Part shown: positions 6,246 through 9,667 of the stretch, piece by piece
Position numbering within the stretch: position 1 is the first letter of the stretch
Layout of the letters: every line of letters begins with the position of its first letter
Origin: Rhodocyclaceae bacterium
GTDB taxonomy: Bacteria; Pseudomonadota; Gammaproteobacteria; Burkholderiales; Rhodocyclaceae
Direction of reading: 5' to 3'
DNA: 9,667 bases
NCBI GenBank assembly: GCA_016791085.1
Contig: JAEUNN010000215.1
Coordinates: forward strand, 1-9,667
Made by a program: the position numbers and the translations under genes
Notes under the pieces: generated by a model
What the model saw: only the letters and a program-made list of their open reading frames with translations
Told to the model about the DNA's origin: nothing
Databases searched by the model: none

Positions 6246-6276
6246 AAAAACGCACAACGGGCCGCAAGGCCCGTTG
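6246..6276 (-). terminator. Intrinsic terminator of ftsH, between ftsH and folP
   Basis: The reverse strand forms a perfect 9-bp stem, CAACGGGCC against GGCCCGTTG, with a TTGC loop. TGCG and a run of five T follow. It begins 11 bases after the ftsH stop. The plus strand would form the same stem with a GCAA tetraloop followed by CTGTTTT, so it could work weakly both ways. Because folP starts 15 bases later with no promoter between, termination must be partial or folP must be transcribed from within ftsH. Confidence 0.8.
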
Positions 6277-6287
6277 CTGTTTTCCGG

Positions 6288-8168
6288 TCAGGCCGGTGCG
6301 GTGGCCGTGGGCGCCGCGCCGGCAGAATTGCTCGAGGAAGGTTTTCCCGGAGCGGACGAAGGTTTGGGTGGTCGCGGCGGACGCCCTTCCATGATGTCGT
6401 TGATCTGGTCGGCGTCCAGCGTTTCCCATTCCAGCAGGGCCTTGGCCATGGCCTCGACCTTGTCCCGGCTTTCCTCGATGAGCCGGCGCGCCAGCGCGTA
6501 CTGCTCGTCGATGATATGACGGATTTCAGCGTCCACCTTCTGCATCGTCGATTCCGACACGTTGCGGTGAGTCGTGATGGCCCGGCCGACGAACACCTCC
6601 CCTTCTTCCTCGCCGTAGACCATTGGACCCAGGCTGCTGGACATACCCCACTGCGTCACCATGCGGCGCGCCAGATCGGTGGCGCGCTGAAAATCGTTGG
6701 AAGCGCCGGTGGTCATCTGATTCATGAAAATTTCTTCCGCGATACGGCCGCCGAACAGCACCGAAATCATTTGCAGCAGGCGCTCGCGGTCCTGGCTGTA
6801 GCGGTCCTGCTCGGGCAACTGCATGGTCACGCCCAGGGCGCGTCCGCGCGGAATGATCGTAACCTTATGCACCGGATCGGTTTTCGGCAACAGGCGCGCC
6901 ACCACGGCATGGCCCGACTCGTGGTAGGCCGTGTTGCGGCGCTCTTCTTCCGGCATGACGACCGAGCGGCGCTCGGCGCCCATGATGATTTTGTCCTTGG
7001 CGCGCTCGAAATCTTCCATGTCCACGACGCGCTTGTTTGAGCGCGCCGCGAACAGGGCCGCTTCATTGACCAGATTGGCCAGATCCGCGCCCGCGAAGCC
7101 CGGCGTACCACGCGCCAATATGGCCGCATCCACGTCATGCGCGACCGGAACCTTGCGCATATGCACGCGTATGATTTGCTCGCGGCCGCGGATATCCGGC
7201 AGCGGCACAACCACCTGCCGGTCGAAGCGGCCCGGGCGCAACAAGGCCGGGTCGAGTACGTCGGGGCGATTGGTGGCGGCGATCACGATAACGCCGGTAT
7301 TGCCCTCGAAGCCGTCCATTTCGACCAGCAACTGGTTCAGGGTCTGTTCGCGCTCGTCATTGCCGCCGCCCAGCCCGGCGCCGCGCTGGCGTCCGACCGC
7401 ATCGATTTCATCGATGAATATGATGCAGGGCGCGTGCTTCTTGGCCTGTTCGAACATATCGCGTACGCGCGCGGCACCGACGCCCACGAACATTTCGACG
7501 AAATCCGACCCGGAGATCGAAAAGAACGGCACCTTTGCCTCGCCGGCGATGGCCTTGGCGAGCAAGGTTTTACCGGTACCCGGCGAGCCCACCATGAGCA
7601 CGCCCTTGGGGATGCGGCCACCCAGCTTCTGGAACTTGGACGGATCGCGCAGAAACTCCACGAGTTCGGCGACTTCTTCCTTGGCTTCGTCACAGCCCGC
7701 GACATCGGCGAAAGTGACCGAATTGGTCGATTCATCCAGCATGCGCGCGCGCGACTTGCCGAACGAGAATGCCCCGCCGCGCCCGCCGCCCTGCATCTGG
7801 CGCATGAAAAATATCCACACGCCGATAAGCAACAGCATGGGAAACCAGGACACGAATATGGTCGTGAGCAGCGACTGCTCTTCTTCCGGCTTGGCGATCA
7901 CCTTGACGTTGTATTTGAGCAGGTCGCTCACCAGCCACTGGTCAGGCGGCGCATACACCGTGATCTTGCGGTTTTCGGTCGTGGTGGCGTCCAGCGTGCG
8001 GCCCTGCATGACGACCTTCTGGATGTGCCCCTGCCGCACTTCTTCGAGAAACTGCGAATAATCCATCGCACTTTGCGTACTCTGGCGGGAATTGAACTGA
8101 TTGAACACCGTCATCAGCACGACGCCGATCACGAGCCAGATCGCCAGATTTTTGAATAGGTTGTTCAA
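6288..8168 (-). CDS. ftsH: ATP-dependent zinc metalloprotease FtsH
   Basis: FtsH is a hexameric inner-membrane AAA+ protease that removes misassembled membrane proteins and some short-lived regulators. The 626 residues hold transmembrane helices at about 6-24 and 101-121 flanking a periplasmic domain. Walker A is GSPGTGKT at 194-201 (the usual form is GPPGTGKT), with the pore loop MFVGVG at 226-231, Walker B IIFIDEID at 249-256, and the second region of homology around 299-317. The zinc site is HESGH at 416-420, with D492 the likely third ligand. A Pro/Ser/Ala-rich tail covers about 596-626. There is no ATG at the front. TTG at 8168 is chosen because MNNLFKNLAIWL is the family start and GAGGA lies 6 bases upstream. 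The other TTG, at 8198, lies next to the T9 tract. A promoter and attenuator-like hairpin precede the gene, and a terminator follows. Confidence 0.98.
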   Translation of the reverse strand: MNNLFKNLAIWLVIGVVLMTVFNQFNSRQSTQSAMDYSQFLEEVRQGHIQKVVMQGRTLDATTTENRKITVYAPPDQWLVSDLLKYNVKVIAKPEEEQSLLTTIFVSWFPMLLLIGVWIFFMRQMQGGGRGGAFSFGKSRARMLDESTNSVTFADVAGCDEAKEEVAELVEFLRDPSKFQKLGGRIPKGVLMVGSPGTGKTLLAKAIAGEAKVPFFSISGSDFVEMFVGVGAARVRDMFEQAKKHAPCIIFIDEIDAVGRQRGAGLGGGNDEREQTLNQLLVEMDGFEGNTGVIVIAATNRPDVLDPALLRPGRFDRQVVVPLPDIRGREQIIRVHMRKVPVAHDVDAAILARGTPGFAGADLANLVNEAALFAARSNKRVVDMEDFERAKDKIIMGAERRSVVMPEEERRNTAYHESGHAVVARLLPKTDPVHKVTIIPRGRALGVTMQLPEQDRYSQDRERLLQMISVLFGGRIAEEIFMNQMTTGASNDFQRATDLARRMVTQWGMSSSLGPMVYGEEEGEVFVGRAITTHRNVSESTMQKVDAEIRHIIDEQYALARRLIEESRDKVEAMAKALLEWETLDADQINDIMEGRPPRPPKPSSAPGKPSSSNSAGAAPTATAPA

Positions 8169-8174
8169 CTCGGT

Positions 8175-8179
8175 TCCTC
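8175..8179 (-). promoter_or_regulatory. Ribosome binding site deciding the TTG start of ftsH
   Basis: GAGGA on the reverse strand lies 6 bases before TTG at 8168. It is the only strong Shine-Dalgarno near the start, and no ATG or GTG in frame fits the FtsH N-terminus. This supports a TTG-initiated protein. Confidence 0.75.
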
Positions 8180-8185
8180 GACTGC

Positions 8186-8221
8186 AAAAAAAAAGCAACG
8201 CCGCGCCGCGCGCGGGCCTGC
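8186..8221 (-). terminator. Terminator-like or attenuator-like hairpin with T9 in the ftsH leader
   Basis: The reverse strand reads a lower stem GCAG/TTGC (one G-T pair), a 2x2 internal loop, an upper stem CCGCGC/GCGCGG with a GCG loop, and then directly nine T residues (8186-8194). It lies between the predicted ftsH promoter and the ftsH start, 73 bases beyond the rlmE stop. It may end rlmE transcripts, attenuate ftsH, or both. The short distance from the predicted ftsH start point (about 5 bases) makes strong termination of the ftsH transcript uncertain. Confidence 0.6.
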
Positions 8222-8232
8222 CCCATAGACGG

Positions 8233-8261
8233 ATTCTAATGACTAACGTTCATTCGGGCAA
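8233..8261 (-). promoter_or_regulatory. Predicted sigma70-type promoter of ftsH
   Basis: On the reverse strand TTGCCC (8256-8261) and TAGAAT (8233-8238) are separated by exactly 17 bp. The -10 matches the consensus at 5 of 6 positions. The -35 hexamer is identical to that of the predicted tpiA promoter. The start point would fall near 8226, giving a leader of about 58 bases. I saw no convincing heat-shock (sigma32) motif here, although ftsH is heat-inducible in E. coli. Confidence 0.6.
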
Positions 8262-8294
8262 ATCACCCGTAACAAAAACGAACCAGCCATCGCC

Positions 8295-8915
8295 TCACGC
8301 ATGTTTTCCGCGCGCCAGCAAATACAACTCCGGACTGCGGTCGCGCGAACTGTCCGGCTTGCGAACGACCACGGTCGCAAACTGCACCGCCAGAGCGCGC
8401 CGGAACTCGTCGCTGCCGCTACCCTGGAATACCTTAACGAGCATGTCTCCGCCCGGCTTGAGCGCCGTGCGCGCAAATTCGAGAGCCAGTTCGCAAAGAT
8501 GCAGCGCGCGCGCCTGGTCGGTAGCGGCTATACCCGAAATATTGGGTGCCATGTCCGACATTACAAGGTCCACCGGGCGGTTTCCGACACTTTCCTGCAC
8601 GCGCGCCAGCACCGCGTCGGAATTGAAGTCGCCGTCGATGAATTCAACGCCAGCGATGGCCTGCATGGGCAGCAGATCGACCGCCACCACGCGCCCCTGC
8701 GCGCCGACGGCTTTGGCCGCCACCTGCGACCAGCCGCCGGGTGCGGCGCCCAGGTCCACGACCGTCATTGCGGAACGCAACAAGCGGTCGCGCCTGTCGA
8801 TTTCCATGAGCTTGAATGCGGCGCGCGAACGCCAGCCCTCGGCTTTGGCGCGCTTGACCCAATGGTCGGTGACGTGTTCGTGCAGCCAGGCACTGCTGGA
8901 TTTGCTTCTGGCCAT
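8295..8915 (-). CDS. rlmE: 23S rRNA (uridine-2'-O-)methyltransferase RlmE (FtsJ/RrmJ)
   Basis: RlmE methylates the ribose of U2552 (E. coli numbering) in the A-loop of 23S rRNA, a late step of 50S assembly, using S-adenosylmethionine. The 206 residues match the family (209 in E. coli). The SAM-binding DLGAAPGGW lies at 54-62. The K-D-K-E catalytic set is complete: K35 in RAAFKLMEID, D121 in VMSDMAPN, K161 in MLVKVFQG and E196 in SPELYLLA. The start ATG at 8915 gives MARSKSSSAWL, typical of the family; the upstream sequence has only a short AGG. It is divergent from yhbY across 37 bp and lies upstream of ftsH in the same direction, the familiar rlmE-ftsH pairing. The gap to ftsH is 126 bp and holds a promoter and a hairpin. 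Confidence 0.98.
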   Translation of the reverse strand: MARSKSSSAWLHEHVTDHWVKRAKAEGWRSRAAFKLMEIDRRDRLLRSAMTVVDLGAAPGGWSQVAAKAVGAQGRVVAVDLLPMQAIAGVEFIDGDFNSDAVLARVQESVGNRPVDLVMSDMAPNISGIAATDQARALHLCELALEFARTALKPGGDMLVKVFQGSGSDEFRRALAVQFATVVVRKPDSSRDRSPELYLLARGKHA

Positions 8916-8952
8916 GGCCTAATATACCCGCCCTTTTGCATTTCCCATAACG
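8916..8952. promoter_or_regulatory. Divergent rlmE/yhbY promoter region (37 bp)
   Basis: All promoter information for the two divergent genes must lie here or inside their coding starts. A short TAATATA block (8920-8926) gives TATATT on the reverse strand and TAATAT on the plus strand, both usable -10 boxes. For rlmE the -10 is only 5 bases before the ATG, which would make the message nearly leaderless. Clear -35 hexamers are not seen. yhbY has no visible Shine-Dalgarno (TTTCCCATAACG before ATG). Confidence 0.4.
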
Positions 8953-9453
8953 ATGAGCGACCTCACACCTGAAATACGCCGCAGCCTGCGCGCGCGCGCC
9001 CATGCCCTGTCACCGGTGGTGAGCATCGCAAACAAAGGACTGAGCGCCGCGGTGCTCAAGGAAATCGACCGCTCGCTGGACGCGCACGAACTCATCAAGG
9101 TACGCGTGTATGGCGTCGAGCGCACGGAACGCGAACTGTTGCTGGCGGAAATTTGTAACGCACTCGGCGCGCAGCCGGTGCAGCACATCGGAAACATACT
9201 GGTCGTATTCCGCGAGCGCCCGCAAGCACCGGTCGCCCCACCCGCCGCGGCACCGAAGCCAGCGGCAGCACGCAAAACGCCGGCGCCTGCGCGCCACGGC
9301 GTCAAGGCAGCGCCGCGCGGCACGGCGGCCGAAGCGCCGCGCAGTTCCGCCCGTCGCGCCGCACCGGCGCGCGCGCGCAGTGCAGGCCCTGCGGTGCCGG
9401 CCAGGTATGCCGCCGCAGCGACACAAACCCGCCGCCGCACCGTCAAGAAATGA
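8953..9453 (+). CDS. yhbY: YhbY family (CRM-domain) RNA-binding protein with basic C-terminal tail
   Basis: YhbY is a small CRS1/YhbY-domain protein that binds pre-50S ribosomal particles in E. coli and is taken to help ribosome assembly. Residues 5-88 form the complete CRM fold: LRARAHALSPVVSIANKGLS, AVLKEIDRSLDAHELIKVRV, then the ALGAQPVQHIGNILVVFRE end. The conserved GxxG-like turn is NKGL at 27-30. E. coli YhbY stops near residue 97; here 76 more residues (91-166) follow, rich in Ala, Pro and Arg, with 17 Lys/Arg and one acidic residue. They are probably disordered and could bind RNA. The ATG at 8953 gives the family start. It is the only plus-strand gene, divergent from rlmE and convergent with the DUF4149 gene; the two stop codons are 3 bp apart. 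Confidence 0.95.
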   Translation: MSDLTPEIRRSLRARAHALSPVVSIANKGLSAAVLKEIDRSLDAHELIKVRVYGVERTERELLLAEICNALGAQPVQHIGNILVVFRERPQAPVAPPAAAPKPAAARKTPAPARHGVKAAPRGTAAEAPRSSARRAAPARARSAGPAVPARYAAAATQTRRRTVKK

Positions 9454-9456
9454 ACC

Positions 9457-9667
9457 CTAGCGCAAGGCGCGGCCGTGCAGTCCCAGCAGGAACAAGCCGA
9501 CCACGCTTTGCGCCAGATAGAGCAGACTGGAAATGCCGTGCCAGGTTGCAAACCGGTCGGCCAATACGCTTTTCATGACTTCCAGCGGCCGCGCCTGATC
9601 CTTGAGTTGAGCCAGCACCGGCTGCACGCCGAACTGCCCCAGCAGAACCAGCCCGACCATCAGGCAG
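9457..9667 (-). CDS. DUF4149-type membrane protein, C-terminal part only
   Basis: The last 69 residues of a membrane protein enter from the right edge; its start lies outside the window. Two hydrophobic segments are visible, LMVGLVLLGQFGV and ISSLLYLAQSVVGLFLLGLHG. The linker between them contains QPVLAQLKDQA and FATWHGISSLLYL. The pattern of a QP turn, a polar amphipathic stretch, then HG(I/V)SSxxYL is what I recall of DUF4149 proteins, which in betaproteobacteria often follow yhbY. Their function is unknown. It ends in TAG only 3 bp from the yhbY stop, in the opposite direction, with no terminator visible between them. The assignment rests on this short piece plus context. Confidence 0.8.
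   Translation of the reverse strand, partial: CLMVGLVLLGQFGVQPVLAQLKDQARPLEVMKSVLADRFATWHGISSLLYLAQSVVGLFLLGLHGRALR

Noticed and set aside
6232..6429. Longer start for folP inside ftsH
   Set aside because: It would add 66 residues unrelated to dihydropteroate synthase and run through the ftsH end and its terminator hairpin.
7137..8159. Long plus-strand open frames opposite ftsH (also 6931-8061)
   Set aside because: They mirror FtsH codons, have no start signals, and show no domain. ftsH on the other strand is complete.
8221..8226. CCCCAT as the -10 of a heat-shock (sigma32) promoter for ftsH
   Set aside because: It lies on the plus strand, opposite to ftsH, and there is no matching -35 in the correct direction.

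Overview
The window is a conserved housekeeping segment of a GC-rich proteobacterial chromosome. Gene order and protein sequences fit a betaproteobacterium best (Burkholderiales, Nitrosomonadales or Rhodocyclales). The run DUF4149 - yhbY / rlmE - ftsH - folP - glmM - tpiA - secG - tRNA-Leu - nuoABCD is one I associate with that class from general knowledge. I could not run a database search, so the genus is left open. I see no mobile element, CRISPR array, phage gene or defence gene, and no credible new multi-gene system.

Almost everything is on the minus strand, so transcription runs from right to left. In that order: (1) the 3' end of a DUF4149 membrane protein gene at the right edge, convergent with yhbY, the only plus-strand gene. 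(2) A 37-bp divergent gap, then rlmE (23S rRNA 2'-O-methyltransferase). (3) ftsH, with its own promoter-like sequence, a hairpin plus nine T residues in its leader, and a TTG start. (4) A clear stem-loop with a T-run, then folP and glmM, which overlap by 8 bp. (5) A 382-bp GC-rich intergenic region full of inverted repeats and ending in a good sigma70-type promoter. (6) tpiA and secG, 10 bp apart. (7) A tRNA-Leu(GAG)-like gene behind a perfect TATAAT box. (8) nuoA, nuoB, nuoC and the first two thirds of nuoD, tightly spaced, running off the left edge.

Functionally, rlmE and yhbY both act on the large ribosomal subunit. FtsH is the membrane AAA+ quality-control protease and SecG belongs to the secretion translocon. 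FolP makes dihydropteroate for folate, GlmM makes glucosamine-1-phosphate for peptidoglycan and LPS, and TpiA is glycolytic. NuoA-D build the membrane arm edge and the quinone-site connecting module of respiratory complex I.

The features most worth a second look are regulatory or RNA-level. The tRNA-Leu copy keeps a perfect T-arm and variable arm but has a damaged acceptor stem, D-arm and anticodon loop. The ftsH leader looks like an attenuator in front of a TTG start. folP begins just after a terminator without a visible Shine-Dalgarno sequence. YhbY carries a 76-residue basic Ala/Pro/Arg tail.
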